Source: Rhinatrema bivittatum (Eukaryota; Chordata; Amphibia; Gymnophiona; Rhinatrematidae). From it: 64,000 nt of DNA. Within the stretch, counting starts at the first letter, position 1. Every line of letters starts with the position of its first letter. Under the pieces are notes generated by a model. That model saw only the letters and a program-made list of their open reading frames with translations. It ran no database searches and was not told the origin of the DNA. Below, one piece after another: positions 1 to 12,071 of the stretch. The stretch is from contig NC_042615.1 of assembly GCF_901001135.1 (NCBI RefSeq), positions 488,239,017 to 488,303,016 on the forward strand, read 5' to 3'. The position numbers and the translations under genes are program-made.

Positions 1-107
1 GCCCCTTTTCGAAAGCCCCGGGACTTATGCGCGTCCCGGGGCTTTACGCGCGCCGGCGGACTATGCAAAATAGGCCGCCGGCGTGCAGGCCTTTTAAAAT
101 CCGCCCC
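1..107 (+). repeat. Foldback MITE family A, right-end fragment
   Basis: This is GC-rich sequence with short hairpins (CCCCGGGACT paired with AGTCCCGGGG-like arms, and GCCGGCGG flanking a CTATGCAAAATAG-type core). It ends in AAAATCCGCCCC. The same order of hairpins and the same terminus occur at the right end of the complete copy at 1110-1782, so this is the tail of another copy cut by the window edge. It codes for nothing recognisable. Confidence 0.75.
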
Positions 108-1109
108 TATGTGTGTATGTTTATACAATAGACAAAGTTACGCCCTTGGCTTGCATTGCAAAATAACCACGCGCACTGAAACATGCGCATATGGGGGTGG
201 GTGGGTATGGGTGTATTTTATAATCTGCCTGGAGCGATATGTGCAGATTATAAAATGCTATCATACATCTCCGCATGCCCATATATGCTATATGGGCCGT
301 GTGGAGTTGTTTTGAAAATTATCCTTTATGTGCATAAGTCCATCTGTACAAGCGACACCTTCAATAGATCAGGTGTAATTTTGTGTGGGTGAAGGTATGT
401 ACCTACCACAGCCACTTACGCACAGTTTCTCAATTATGCACATAAGTTTGCTTTAAGAATTTGGGGTAAAGTCTGTGTGTGAAAGGTGCGCACATACTCT
501 CATTCGCTAGGCACAATTATAACATGACCCTCTGCTCTAGCTTTGAACAGCAAATATTTGTATTTGCCAAACTGCCTGAATAGCTCTCCTTCTCAGCCGT
601 AATTCTGTCCTCAAAATGAGTGAACTGACCCAAAGCAATGAAGGAAGGCAATACAAAACAGAATAAAGACAATTCTCAGGTTTTCTTGATTTCCAATATT
701 GTCTATAGTCAGATTATATGTTCAGCCTGGTGGCTATAGCTATATTTCTCCTCTGTCCCTGAGGATTTAACCACATTTTTCTGCCTGTCTATTTTTATGG
801 GAAGCCTTTTATTTTCTTTGACAACTTTGGAAAATTTGCTTTTCTTTTATTTAAGTATTTTGCACAGTACAGGAGGAAATATGTTTCTGTTTCATCCAGT
901 GTTGCTCTGCATGCAGAACCTGGCTTCTAGAGGTTTCCACTTTGATTTTACTTCTTTTATTTATATTCTGCTTTTCAGTGCTTCAAAGTGGATGAGATTC
1001 TGATACTATAGGTTCTTCCGTTTTTCCGAGAGGGCTTACAATCAGGAATGTAAATTTTAAATCGGCGCACAGGTGCACATGTGTGCGCATTCATCGGCCT
1101 GCGCATTTT
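108..1109. other. Intronic sequence, no gene seen
   Basis: This is AT-rich intron upstream of the first channel exon in the window. No reading frame resembles a known domain, and the upstream calcium-channel exon (domain III S1) is not here. Purine/pyrimidine alternation such as TGTGTGAAAGGTGCGCACATA suggests decayed repeat material. Confidence 0.5.
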
Positions 1110-1782
1110 GGGGTAGATTTTAAAAGAAGCGCGATCAGCCTACTTTTGCTTGCGCATCAGACTCAAGCAAAAGTACGCTGGATTTTAGTAGATACGCGCG
1201 GAGCCGCGCGTATCCACTAAAATCCTGGATCGGCGCGCGCAAGGCTATCGATTTTGTATAGCCTGCGCGCGCCGAGCCGCGCTGCCTCCCCCCGTTCCCT
1301 CCAAGGCCGCTCCAAAATCGGAGCGGCCTCGGAGGGAACTTTCCTTTGCCCTCCCCTCACCTTACCCTCCCTTCCCCTACCTAACCCACCCACCCGGCCC
1401 TGTCTACACCCCCCCCTTACCTTTGTCGGGGGATTTACGCCTCCCGGAGGGAGACGTAAATCCCCGCGCGCCAGCGGGCCTGCTGCGCGCCGGGCCGCGA
1501 CCTGGGGGCGGGTACGGAGGGCGCGGCCACGCCCCCGGGCCGTAGCCACGCCCCGTACCCGCCCCCAAAACGCTGCCGACACGCCCCCGCAACGCCGCGC
1601 GCTCCGGCCCCGCCCCCCGACACGCCCCCCTCCGAGAACCCCGGGACGTACGCGAGTCCCGGGGCTCTGCGCGCGCCGGGAGGCCTATGTAAAATAGGCT
1701 TCCCGGCGCGCAGGGCCCTGCTCGCGTAAATCCGCCCGGTTTTGGGCGGATTTACGCGAGCAGGGCTCTGAAAATCCGCCCC
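1110..1782 (+). repeat. Foldback MITE family A, complete copy
   Basis: This is a 673 bp non-coding element. It starts GGGGTAGATTTTAAAA and ends CTGAAAATCCGCCCC, giving imperfect terminal inverted repeats of about 14 bp. Internally it is a chain of hairpins: a GTACTTTTGCTTG-type arm, GATACGCGCGG with CCGCGCGTATC, CGGAGCGGCC-type arms, a GGATTTACG/CGTAAATCC pair and CCCCGGGAC/GTCCCGGGG. An inverted second full copy is at 29414-30047 and a fragment at 1-107. Open frames inside it are GC-rich artefacts. The DNA transposon superfamily is not decidable from the ends alone. Confidence 0.75.
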
Positions 1783-2294
1783 TTTATAAAATAGCCTGGC
1801 CGTGTGCACATGTGCAATGAATTTTAAGTGGGCGTGCCCAAGTCCACTTCTACCACGTAAGTGGAGGGGATTTTAAAAGGGACAAGGCCGAAGCATTTGT
1901 CAGTTTTATCCAGTTAACAGATAGGTCCTCCATCCACCCCTGGTTCGATAGCCTGTACATCTCCCAGTTTCCACAGGCCCTTTAAACCCCTCTGAAATGG
2001 CTCTTTTTTTTTTTTTTTTTACTTACACGCCATCCATAGCATAAGTAAAGTTATACGGCAGGGGCCTCAGTGCATGCCGGATCACGTAAGTATTTACACT
2101 CAAATTTCTGGTTAAAGTCCCGACGTGCCCATGTACCTCCGTGCCCCGCCTCTTTCTGAGAAATTCCAAGATGTGCACGCAGCAGCATTTACACGTGAAT
2201 CTGGATGGCTTTTAAAATCCGCTCAGCGCATGCTAGCCCAACATATTCGCGCATCTCCTAATTTCAGCACATGCTGGGCTTTTGAAATTCACCT

Positions 2295-2415
2295 TTAAGT
2301 TTGTTCCTGAAGCAACAGAGAGTAAAATGACTTGCCCAACGTTACAAGGAGCAGCAATGGGATTTGAGCCCTGGCTTCCAGCCCACCGCTCTAACTACTA
2401 GGGTGCTCCACTCTA
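2295..2415 (-). repeat. tRNA-derived MIR/CORE-type SINE
   Basis: Read on the minus strand, this has an A-box-like TAGTTAGAGCGGTGGG, a B-box-like GGCTCAAATCC, and then a CORE/MIR-like tail (TTGGGCAAGTCA, ACTCTCTGTTGCTTCAGG). That order is the pol III promoter architecture of tRNA-derived SINEs of the MIR/CORE superfamily. It is a retroposed fossil, not a tRNA gene: no cloverleaf or anticodon arm is intact. Confidence 0.75.
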
Positions 2416-4613
2416 ATTTGTCATCACTTCTTCTATACCTGATGAGAGTCTGCGTTTTGCATATGTGAAGTAATATAATCTGCCAGCACGTCGTTTCTGT
2501 GTAGGGATTGATAACAGACGAGTCTGTTGTATTTTGCAATCTGCACTTCCCAATAGGAGATGCATGTGAGTTCTAGTGCTTGTGTAATATTTGCAGAGCT
2601 GCCTTATCGTAGGAGTTGTTGCTGTTTTAGTCCTTGAAGTCAGTGCTGTTATGATATGGTAGGTTTGCAACATACAGTAGGTACTGAATGGTTTTTTCCT
2701 AGGGTAATTTGTTACTTCACAAAGAGCCTGGAAGCAAAAGGAGTTTGTGTTGCTTTCAATGAGGTGATACCAGAGTATGAATATTCTTCTTGTGAGGTGA
2801 GTAGTAAGAAGAAATGTCCTAGTTCTGCTCTAAATGGCAAGTTTTGGTATATTTAGTCTCTTAGCTGGATAAGTCATCATCTGGCTGAAATCTAGCTGGA
2901 TGAAAAAGAGGCATTCCCAGGGTGTAAGTGGGAGTAGCCACTTATCCAGGTAACTTAGGACATGATTTACTCTCATTCTAAGTCTATGGGAAAAACGGTT
3001 AGTAAATTAAGCCCTTAGCAAGATAAGTAGTATAGCAAGGCTACTATAAACCAGGTTTCTGCCCCCAAGGGCTTATGTGTTGGAGCCTTACAATGTGGAC
3101 CAAGCTGCATCTGAATGTGACTGATTTGTTTTGGACTTGCCAAAAAGGGGTTTTCAACCCTGCAGAGACTGCAAGCCGCCCAAGCCAAGGTGAAGGAATA
3201 TAAAAATACATCAAAACCCATATGTCTCCTGTGAATAACAAATGTTCTGCAAGAACCAGCATCCAGTACTCAATGTTAGCAAGTTGAGAAAAAGGTTGTA
3301 CTGTTTGTCCTGCCCAGAGGACAGCACTACATAGCCAGCAGAGGAAGAAGCCAAAGGAATGCTGGGAGACCATTTAAGGAAGAAAAGGTGCAAGTTGGCT
3401 GGCTCTGTCTGTGTGTGAGAGGTGGGGACAGCCAGGAGAAGAGAGGAGTACATCTGGCAGCCCTGCAATCAATTCTTTTCCAGAAGAACTAATTATCGAG
3501 AGGGAGAGACAGAAGTCTGCACTCTGAGGAAATAGAGAGACAGACAGCTGTTCTTGCTTCATAGCCAAGCTACATGTAAAATCCCAACAAGGGACAGAGG
3601 AGCCAGGAACTGAGGGATTGAGATACTGAAAGACTTCCTATCCACAGATATCCAGACCCAGGAGCACATGGCTGGATCACCCTCCTAAGAAACTGAGTTA
3701 AGTAATCTAAACTTTGTACAGAGAGTATCTCAGCAGAGGAGGGAGAAGGATTATTTTCTTGCTTTTTGTCACAAATTCAGTATCTCAACCTAACCACTTC
3801 AGCCTTTCAGCTGAAGTCAAGCATATACCCTAGATGGCAGGTATAGCCACACAAGATAGTTCTGGGGAAAAGAAGCTGATGGACCGTGGTCTTTATGTAA
3901 GAGACTGAAACAAGGCCAGTTTTCTGTTTAGTACCAAGTAAACCATTTGGGGAAGCTCCCCAGGAGAGAGAGTCTTTTCACACACTGCAGTGCTCATTTT
4001 TTTGGTTTGTCATCTAGCCAGATCCACCATCAAGATGGACTTCTTCATTTTCTTGTTTTTTTCCACACAATTTTGTGTTTGGGACAGGGTGCACTCTTTA
4101 CAACTGTTGACATTGGAGTGGATCTGTTTCCCCCTCCTTTTTTTGAGTACTCAGGGTAAAGACAATTTTTGAAAGTTGTGTACTTTGCTGCTTTCCCCTA
4201 ACCTCTCTCTATTAGAGTTCTTTGTTTTTGTTACTATCATTATGAGTGTGTTGGTTGCCCTGCTAACAGGCCATGCCCAGTGTTATTTTGCATTGCTTGA
4301 TATAAAATAAGAGTACTGCAAGTTTATATTATACTTCATTTCTGTACTTTTCCCATTTAATGTTCTGGTTGGATTTACCATCTACTTACATAATACTAGT
4401 AAAAGGGTTAATTATTATTTTATTCTGGTGTGATGATTTTATCTGGTCTGTGGTGCCACAAGTGAGAGACTGCATGGGGAGGGCACAGAATTGTGGTATT
4501 GGAGTGATCGGAACCCTGTCTCATCCCCCACTCAGGCTACGAACTCGAAGATAAATCATATTAATAAATATAATTTCTCACCCCAAGCATAGGGGTAATT
4601 CATAGTCTGGACC
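2416..4613. other. Intronic sequence, no gene seen
   Basis: Unique-looking intron with degraded repeats. Around 2860-2960 there are AGCTGGATAAGT / ACTTATCCAGGTAACTTAGG motifs like the MITE at 47615-47890. No conserved coding segment is recognisable on either strand, and the open frames here lack domain signatures. Confidence 0.45.
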
Positions 4614-4635
4614 GGGGGGGGGGGGGGGGGGGGGG
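4614..4635 (+). repeat. Poly-G tract of 22
   Basis: This is an uninterrupted run of 22 G on the + strand (the gene's coding strand), followed by GAGGAG. Such a run can form a G-quadruplex in DNA or in the pre-mRNA. A similar 21-G run lies at 60845-60865. The exact length may be affected by assembly or sequencing error. Confidence 0.9.
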
Positions 4636-4879
4636 AGGAGACACAGATGATTTCTGTGTGATAGAAATCTTGCAGCATTATTAAAGGTTTCTTCTGGGAT
4701 ATGATTTCCCTTCGATAGAAACACTACAGGGTTTGCTGGAGAGTATGGTGTCAAGATTGTTTTGGGGTGATACCGACAGCTCATGCATAAGAGCAGTGGT
4801 GCAATCACACCATCAAAAATAAATTAAGAGGCAGGAAATGCAAACAGATCAAGGAGAGGGAGGATGTCAAGGGATGATA

Positions 4880-5230
4880 GAGCGGAGGTGATGTGATCCA
4901 GGATGTCAGAGGAAAGGGGGAGTTGAGTACCGTGATGTGTTGGGGGAAGAAAATGGAGGGGGGAATGACTATAGTGATCTCTGCAGCATCTCCAGCTTGA
5001 CTCACCAACCACTTTTGGGGGTATTATGTTAGGGTCTGTTGGGAGGTGTGATGTATTTTTGGAGGATATGATGTTGGGGATCCACTGGGGGGTCTGGTGG
5101 AGTTTTCTTTTTTTTTTTTTTTTTGGAGGATGTGGTGTTGGGGTCTGTTAGAGGGAATGGTGTTGGGGTTTGTTAGAGAATATGGTGTGAGAGTTTGTTG
5201 GGGGCATAATGTTCCATTTGGTTTGGTTTG
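4880..5230 (+). repeat. G/T-rich imperfect minisatellite
   Basis: Imperfect repeats of roughly 30 bp share a core like ATGGTGTTGGGGTCTGTTAG, varying in the number of G and in short T-rich insertions (including a T20-class run near 5107-5124). They lie about 250 bp upstream of the first exon in the window. No coding role is visible. Confidence 0.6.
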
Positions 5231-5469
5231 GTTTTTTTCTGCTTCCTTACTTGCTTTTTTGTGGCTCAAAGTTAGCTTTTCAATGATGATCCACTTTCAT
5301 TTGCATTGGTATTGAGCTAGATTTGATGAGGGTGGTTTGTTATTTAGTAGAAATTATCAACTGCCATTATCTTTTTTGCTTTTATATTATGATTTATTTG
5401 TATTCTTTTTTTGTTTTGGTTTTCTGATACAACCCATCACTTCCTCTCTCTCTCTCCCTCTTTCCACAG

Positions 5470-5576
5470 ATGACAGCCTATGGGGCTTTCCTTCACAAAG
5501 GCTCTTTCTGCAGGAACTGGTTCAACCTCTTAGACCTCCTGGTTGTTAGTGTCTCTCTCATTTCTTTTGGGATTCA
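5470..5576 (+). CDS. CACNA1F: L-type Ca channel exon 1 of window (IIIS2 to IIIS3)
   Basis: This 107 nt exon follows a pyrimidine tract ending TTTCCACAG and is closed by the donor GTAAGT. It starts in phase 0 and ends two bases into a codon. It reads MTAYGAFLHKGSFCRNWFNL and then a hydrophobic LDLLVVSVSLISFGI stretch: the S2-S3 loop and S3 helix of repeat III in the alpha-1 subunit. The split last codon joins the next exon as H, giving FGIH, which I recall from Cav1.4 while other Cav1 channels have FGIQ. The preceding exon (IIIS1-S2) is outside the window. The protein is a plasma-membrane pore-forming channel. Certain as Cav1; the paralog assignment is strong but from memory. Confidence 0.93.
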
Positions 5577-6559
5577 GTAAGTGATAAATGACCATAATCC
5601 TCCCCAAGATATGGCTCTGTTTCTACTCTCTCTCTTCTCATTCCTTGCTCTTTGCAGAGCCTCACTCCCCTCCATACTCTCTCTTTTCATCTTTCCCTTT
5701 CTGCACCTCCCCTCTACACTCCTCATCTCTTCTCATGTCTCTTTCTCTCTCTCTCTCTATTCTTCCTCTTGACTCCTTTCCATGCTTTCTCTTCTCATCT
5801 GATTTAGATGCAAGAAACTTGGTTGACATGAGTTTGTGCATGTGCTCCCTTCAGTAACATACAAAGTAGTGAAAAAAAAGAAAAACTTTGCAAGTGCCAG
5901 GGAGTGACACATTGGGAAAGCAGCAGTTAGATCTGGGTTCCTGACCTGCTCAGCTGAAATACCTCACGTGTTCTTTTTGATTACTTTTTCACCACATTTA
6001 ATTAGCTCTAAATGAAAGAGGCAATTCCAGTAACAATGAGGCCAGACTCAAAATGTATCTTGGGGGCCTTCTAGTCATGTTCAGCAGCTGAGGAATTCTC
6101 TAAAACAGTAGCTCCATAAAGGCCTGCAAATGATCTGCAAGCGACTGCAAGGTCTTAAAACTATACGTGCTGCTGCACTGAAATGATTACCAATAATAAG
6201 CATTATTTAGCTTAAGATTGTAGATGTCTCTTTTTTTTTTTTTAGTAACTAGTAGTGCGATTTTGGTGATAAGACCATGAGATATCTATTTTGGCGTTAT
6301 TTTGTGTTTCCTGTTTCTAAGTCAGTGATAGGCACATTTATTAATTTAATTGCTCTCCCTCTGAGAGCTAAGGTGAATACCTAATTAAGGTATAATTTCT
6401 AGTTATAGTTAAGGCATAATTTTTTTCTTAAGTTTAAAAGAGGAAATGCTTCACTATGGGGGCAGGGGGGAATAAATGGCCTTTTGAAAGTCAGAAACTA
6501 AGACAGGTAACCACCCATTGTTTATAGCTGAGTAGTCATGTCAATGCTGGCAATCTCAA
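5577..6559. other. Intron 1, left part
   Basis: A C/T-rich stretch after the donor (5590-5790, TCTCTCTCTC runs) is followed by AT-rich sequence with no recognisable repeat or gene. The whole intron between exons 1 and 2 is 2157 bp, of which about 620 bp is the CR1 copy at 6560-7179. Confidence 0.5.
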
Positions 6560-7179
6560 AAGAAGTTGCCATGCTGGGTCAGACCAAGGGTCCATCAAGC
6601 CCAGCATCCTGTTTCCAACAGTGGCCAATCCAAGCTACAAGTACCTGGCAAGTACACAAGCACTAAGTAGATCCCATGCTTCTGATGCCAGTAATAGCAG
6701 CGGCTATTCCCTAAGTAAACTTGATTAATAGCAGTTAATGGACTTCTCTTCCAATAACTTATCCAAACCTTTTTTAAACCCAGCTACACTAACTGCACTA
6801 ACCACATCCTCTGGCAACAAATTCCAGAGCTTAATTGTGCATTGAATGAAAAAGAATTTTCTCTGATTTGTTAAATGTGCCCTATGCCAACTTCATGGAC
6901 TTCTAGTCCTTCTATTATCTGAGAGTAAATAACTGATTCACATTTACCCATTCTAGACCTCTCATGATTTTAAAGGCCTCTATGACATCCCCCCTCAGCC
7001 GCCTCTTCTCCAAGGTGAACAGCCCTAACCTCTTCAGCCTTTCCTCATAGGGGAGCTGTTCCATCCCCTTTATCATTTTGGTTGCCCTTCTCTGTACCTT
7101 CTCCATCGCAACTATATCTTTTTTGAGATGCGGCGACCAGAAATGTACACAGTACTCAAGGTGTGGTCTCACCATGGAG
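6560..7179 (-). mobile_element. CR1-type LINE 3' end (minus strand)
   Basis: Minus-strand translation gives MVRPHLEYCVHFWSPHLKKD, then AMEKVQRRATKMIKGMEQL and YEERLKRLGL. This is the conserved C-terminus of the CR1/L2-group LINE reverse-transcriptase ORF. It is followed by the family 3' UTR, which in + orientation begins near TTGCCATGCTGGGTCAGACC. The copy is 5'-truncated, as is usual for LINEs. The same family recurs at 10716, 28377, 42275, 59461 and 62981. It is dead as a mobile element. Confidence 0.9.
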
Positions 7180-8432
<1,253 letters not shown>

Positions 8433-8439
8433 CCGCACA

Positions 8440-8916
8440 TTTTACTTTCAGAAATTAACGCCTGCTCGCACTGGGAAAGTGTACAGAAAAGCAGAAAAAT
8501 CTGCTTTTCTGTACACCCTCCGACTTAATATCATAGCGATATTATGTCGGAGGCCCCCAAATTTTAAAAAAATCTAAAATAAAAAAAAAAAATTTAAATC
8601 GGCCAGCGGCCCGCTGGTCGGAAGATGGACGCTCAATTATGCCGGCGTCCATTTTCCGAAGCCGTGGCTGTCAGTGGGTTTGAGAACCGCCGCCGATAAA
8701 ATTGAGCATCGGCTGTCAAACCCACTGACTGCTGCCACTCCTGTCAAAAAGGAGGCGCTAGGGACGCGCTAGTATCCCTAGCACCTCCTTTTACCGTGGG
8801 CCCTCATTTGCATACTCGATCGCGTGCCCAGGAGAGTGGCCTGGGCACATGTTGGGAGAGCGGGCGCTCGCCTCGGAGCGCCGGCTCTCCCGCAAATTTT
8901 ACTGTATCGGGCCAAA
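8440..8916 (+). repeat. Foldback MITE family B
   Basis: Non-coding, rich in inverted repeats: GTACAGAAAAGCAG with CTGCTTTTCTGTAC, GACTTAATATC with GATATTATGTC, GTCAGTGGGTTTG with CAAACCCACTGAC, and AGGAGGCGCTAGGGA with TCCCTAGCACCTCCT. The right end is CAAATTTTACTGTATCGGGCC. A related, more degraded copy lies at 30800-31125 with the same CTGACAGCC and CCTAGCGCCTCC blocks. The left boundary is uncertain. Confidence 0.65.
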
Positions 8917-9424
8917 TGTTTTGTATTTTTTCCAATTACTAGTTCATAGTTTGTGGTTTCTTGCTTGATCTTTTACGGGTTATCGTTATATTTCTCTGCT
9001 TTGATATCCTTTACACTGAAGGGACGCTAGGGAGCTCTCTCATGATATAGGATACTCTTTCAGTTTTTCTCTGTCTCCATCTGCTGGACAGGAGGCTCAA
9101 CCCACTGTCTGGATTGATCCGTGGTACTACAGGAACAAAAATTAGCAGGTAAGAACCAATTTTCCTTTCAGGCACTGCTACTTAACCAAGAGTGCCATCT
9201 ACAGTCCCTCAGTATTTCTCTGTCTCCAGCAGATGGTAGAGGTGCAAACCTGCAGTCTGAACTTAATTATTAAAAAAAAAAAAGAATATATAGTTTTAAT
9301 ATAGAATAGGTGTAGAAAGAAGACATAATAAGTAAAGATGGTGCTCCCAGAGGCATTAGGTTCCTTCGTGGGCCATCCCTCTGGTTGGGCAAGGCGGGTG
9401 GGTTGCGGTGTGAAACACTCTTCT

Positions 9425-10715
9425 ACGGCTACAGCGATTGGAAGCCATCATTCAGGTGCCACAGGAGGAGCAAGGTCGAGGAAAATATTCTGTGTACTTC
9501 GTGGTTCCCAAGTAGGAGGGCTCTTTACGGCCCATTCTAAATCTGCAAAAGATCAGTGTGACCTTAAGGGTGCCGCACTTTCAGATAGAAACATTGCAGA
9601 CAGTGATTGCAATGGTGCACAAGGGGCAGTTTCTCACTTCCTTGGATCTAACAGAGGCACATCTTCACATTCCCATCCGAGCAGACCATAAGAAGTTTCT
9701 TCGCTTCACGGTGCTAGGAGAGCATTTTTGGTTTTGAGCTCTTCCCTTCGGGCTGGCTACTGCACCAAGAACACTCACGAAGATGATGATGGTGGTGGCG
9801 GCAGCCCTCAGAAGGGAAGAGATACTAGTGCACCCGTACCTGGACGATTAGCTCATTTGGGCAAAGTTCGAGGTAGAGTGTCACAATTCCATTCGACAAG
9901 TGATGTAGCATCTAAAGTCCCTGAGCTGGGTGATAAACCTGGAGAAGAGTCATCTGGAGCCATCCCAGTCCTTGGATTATCTGGGAGCTTGATTCGAAAC
10001 CCAGTTAGGCAGGGTGTTTCTTATCTCAGAAAGGGTGATCAAGTTGTAGTTGCAAGTGGTTCTTCTGCGGGATCTGCCAGTCCCTAAAATCTGGGATTAT
10101 TTACAAGTGCTAGGTTCCATGGCCTCTACACTGGATTGGTGCCATGGGCCTTTGCTCACATGCATCCTCTTCAGAAGGTGCTCCTATCCTGTTGGAATCC
10201 ATTATCGGAGGAATTTCAGCCTCTGTTGCTGCTCGAGGGGGAATCCAGGTCCAGTTTTTCATGGTGGCTGTCGCATCCTAATTTGGAGAAAGGAATAGAT
10301 CTGGAAGTTCTGGGCTCCAGTCTCAGTGGTTGGGGAGTGATATGTCAGGTATCTGCAGCCCAAGAGCAGTGGTCACTGGTGGAACTATCCTGGTCAATCA
10401 ACCATCTGGAAACAAGAGTGATCCGGAGGGCACTGTTCTTTCTTCCTTGGATTCAAGGACATGCGGTGCGTGTGTTCTCGGACAATGTGGCAATGGTGGC
10501 CTATATCAATTGGCAGGGTGGAATGAAGAGTTGCTTGGTGGCTCAGGAAGTTCAGGAACTCTTTGCCTGGGCAGAACTTCATCTAGCAGCACTAGCAGCC
10601 TCTCATGTGGCTGGTGTGAACAGTGTGCAGGCAGACTATCTCAGCAGACAACAGCTGAACCCGGGGCAATGGGAACTGTCAGCGGAAGCCTTTGCCCTCA
10701 TTTGGTGCAGGAGAG
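9425..10715 (+). pseudogene. DIRS-1 RT-RNase H remnant
   Basis: Across shifted frames one can read YSVYFVVPK (finger start), LTSLDLTEAHLHIPI, LVHPYLDD followed by a stop (the catalytic YLDD box of RT), a thumb-like region, then FSDNVAMVAYINWQGGMKS and LFAWAELHLAALAASHVAG from the RNase H domain. Stops replace W in the expected YLDDW and occur in several other places. It aligns stretch for stretch with the better-preserved DIRS-2 copy at 19440-20907, and cannot make protein. Confidence 0.82.
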
Positions 10716-11025
10716 GAGCTACCACCCAGGAAAAAGATCTAGGATTACAGTGGGTAATACTTTAAAATCATCAGCTCAGTGTGCTGCAGCAGTCACAAAA
10801 GCAAACAGAATGTTAGGAATTATTAGGACGGGAATGGTTAATAAAACGGAAAATGTCATAATGCCTCTATATCGCTCCATGGTGAGACCGCACCTTGAAT
10901 TCTGTGTACAATTCTGGTCGCCGCATCTCAAAAAACATATAGTTGCAATGGAGAAGCTACAGAGAAGGGCAACCAAAATGATAAAGGGGATGGAACAGCT
11001 CCCCTATGAGGAAAGGCTGAAGAAT
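10716..11025 (+). mobile_element. CR1 fragment inside DIRS-1
   Basis: Plus-strand translation reads CAAAVTKANRMLGIIRTGM, MPLYRSMVRPHLEFCVQFWS and ATKMIKGMEQLPYEERLK, the C-terminal CR1 RT module. It is in the opposite orientation to most copies here. It interrupts DIRS-1 between RNase H and the recombinase. It lacks the LINE 3' end (stops at EERLKN), so it is truncated at both ends, probably by a later deletion. Confidence 0.85.
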
Positions 11026-11059
11026 CCCAATGTGGGGTCCATGACACTCATCCTTTCCA

Positions 11060-11970
11060 GGTGAACATTGCCCAGGTCTTGGCCGTTTTGCAAGAGGGCT
11101 TGTCAAAGGGTTTAGCCTATAATTATCTTCAAGTCCAAGTGGCAGCCTTGGGTTGTTTCAGAGGGAGGTTGCAGGGATGACCCTTAGCGTCTCATCTGGA
11201 TGTAGTATATTTTCTTAAGGAAGCAAAGCATATGCATCCTCATGTCCGTAGACTTTGTCCATCCTAGAATCTTAATTTGGTTCTATGAGTACTGTGTGGA
11301 CCTCCCTTTGAGCCTTTGAGAAGGACTTCTTTGAAGGACCTTATCCTGAAGATGGTGTTGCTAGTGGCGATTTGCTCGGTGAGATGAATTTCGGAACTTC
11401 AGGCCTTATTGTGCAGAGATCCTTTTATGTGGATTTCCAATGATGGTGTCTCATTGTATGCATTTCCTTCCTTTTTGCCCAAGGTTGTGTCGGCTTTTTA
11501 TCTTAGCCAGAAGGTGGAGTTTCCATGGTTTCCGCACCTGACATCTGATTCTCCCTATGCAAGGGAACTTTATTTTTTGGATGTGCATCAGGTTCTCTTA
11601 AGATATCTCACAGTGATTAATGGATTTTGGAGATCAGACCATCTCTTTGTGTTAATCAGTGGATCAAAGAAGAGTTGCATAGTGGCTAAAAGCACGATTG
11701 CACGGTGGTTAAAGAAGGCAATTGTTTCAGCCTATATTTGTAAAGGTTGGTCAATCCCTGAGGGATTACGGGCACGTTCCACTAGGGCACAAGCAGCCTC
11801 CTGGGCGGTGTCAGTTTGTTTCTCCGCAGGAGATTTGTCGAGTAGCGACTTGGTCCTCTTTGCACACTTTTACTAGACATTACCATTTGGATGTCAGGGC
11901 CCTTGAGGAGGCCTCCTTTGGTGAAAGTTTGCTGCGTACAGGTCTTTTGGGATCCCACCCAGTGTAAAGA
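11060..11970 (+). pseudogene. DIRS-1 tyrosine recombinase remnant
   Basis: Fragments in order: VLAVLQEGLSKGLAYN-like SAM-like N-terminal region (11070-11130), a degraded FGTSGLIVQRS block around 11390 where intact copies have ISELQ, then a frame from 11409 with FLPKVVSAFYLSQKVEF, LYFLDVHQVLLRYLTVINGF, RARSTRAQAASWAVS and finally SLHTFTRHYHLDV. The H-x-x-R box reads RSTR here (H lost), while the catalytic-region tyrosine RHYHLD persists, with a frameshift between the two. Not functional. Confidence 0.8.
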
Positions 11971-12071
11971 GGCTTGGGTACATCCCACTTGTCTGAACTG
12001 ATCTGAGATATGAACAGGAAAGGAAAATTTGGTTCTTGCCTGCTAATTTTCATTCCTGGAATACCATGATA

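Larger units (their letters stand above)
9055..12071 (+). mobile_element. DIRS-1: decayed DIRS-type retrotransposon
   Basis: DIRS elements encode Gag, an RT-RNase H polyprotein and a tyrosine recombinase (YR), and integrate by recombination with no target duplication. Here terminal repeats at 9055-9260 (CTCTGTCTCCATCTGCTGG, ACAAAAATTAGCAGGTAAGA, CCTCAGTATTTCTCTGTC) are followed directly by RT, RNase H and YR remnants. The right-end repeat is at 12015-12071 (GGTTCTTGCCTGCTAATTTT). The Gag region is missing, so the copy is internally deleted. A CR1 fragment (10716-11025) sits between RNase H and YR. About 3 kb remain of a likely 5-6 kb element. Confidence 0.85.

Noticed and set aside
1217..1809. 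Overlapping Arg/Pro/Gly-rich open frames on both strands
   Set aside because: They lie wholly inside foldback MITE A. High GC removes stop codons, and no homology or splice context supports coding.
2295..2415. Possible tRNA gene
   Set aside because: A- and B-box-like motifs exist, but the copy has a MIR-like tail and no foldable cloverleaf, so it is a SINE.
1..5469. Search for the preceding domain III S1 exon
   Set aside because: No frame contains the expected S1-S2 sequence. The exon must lie upstream of the window.
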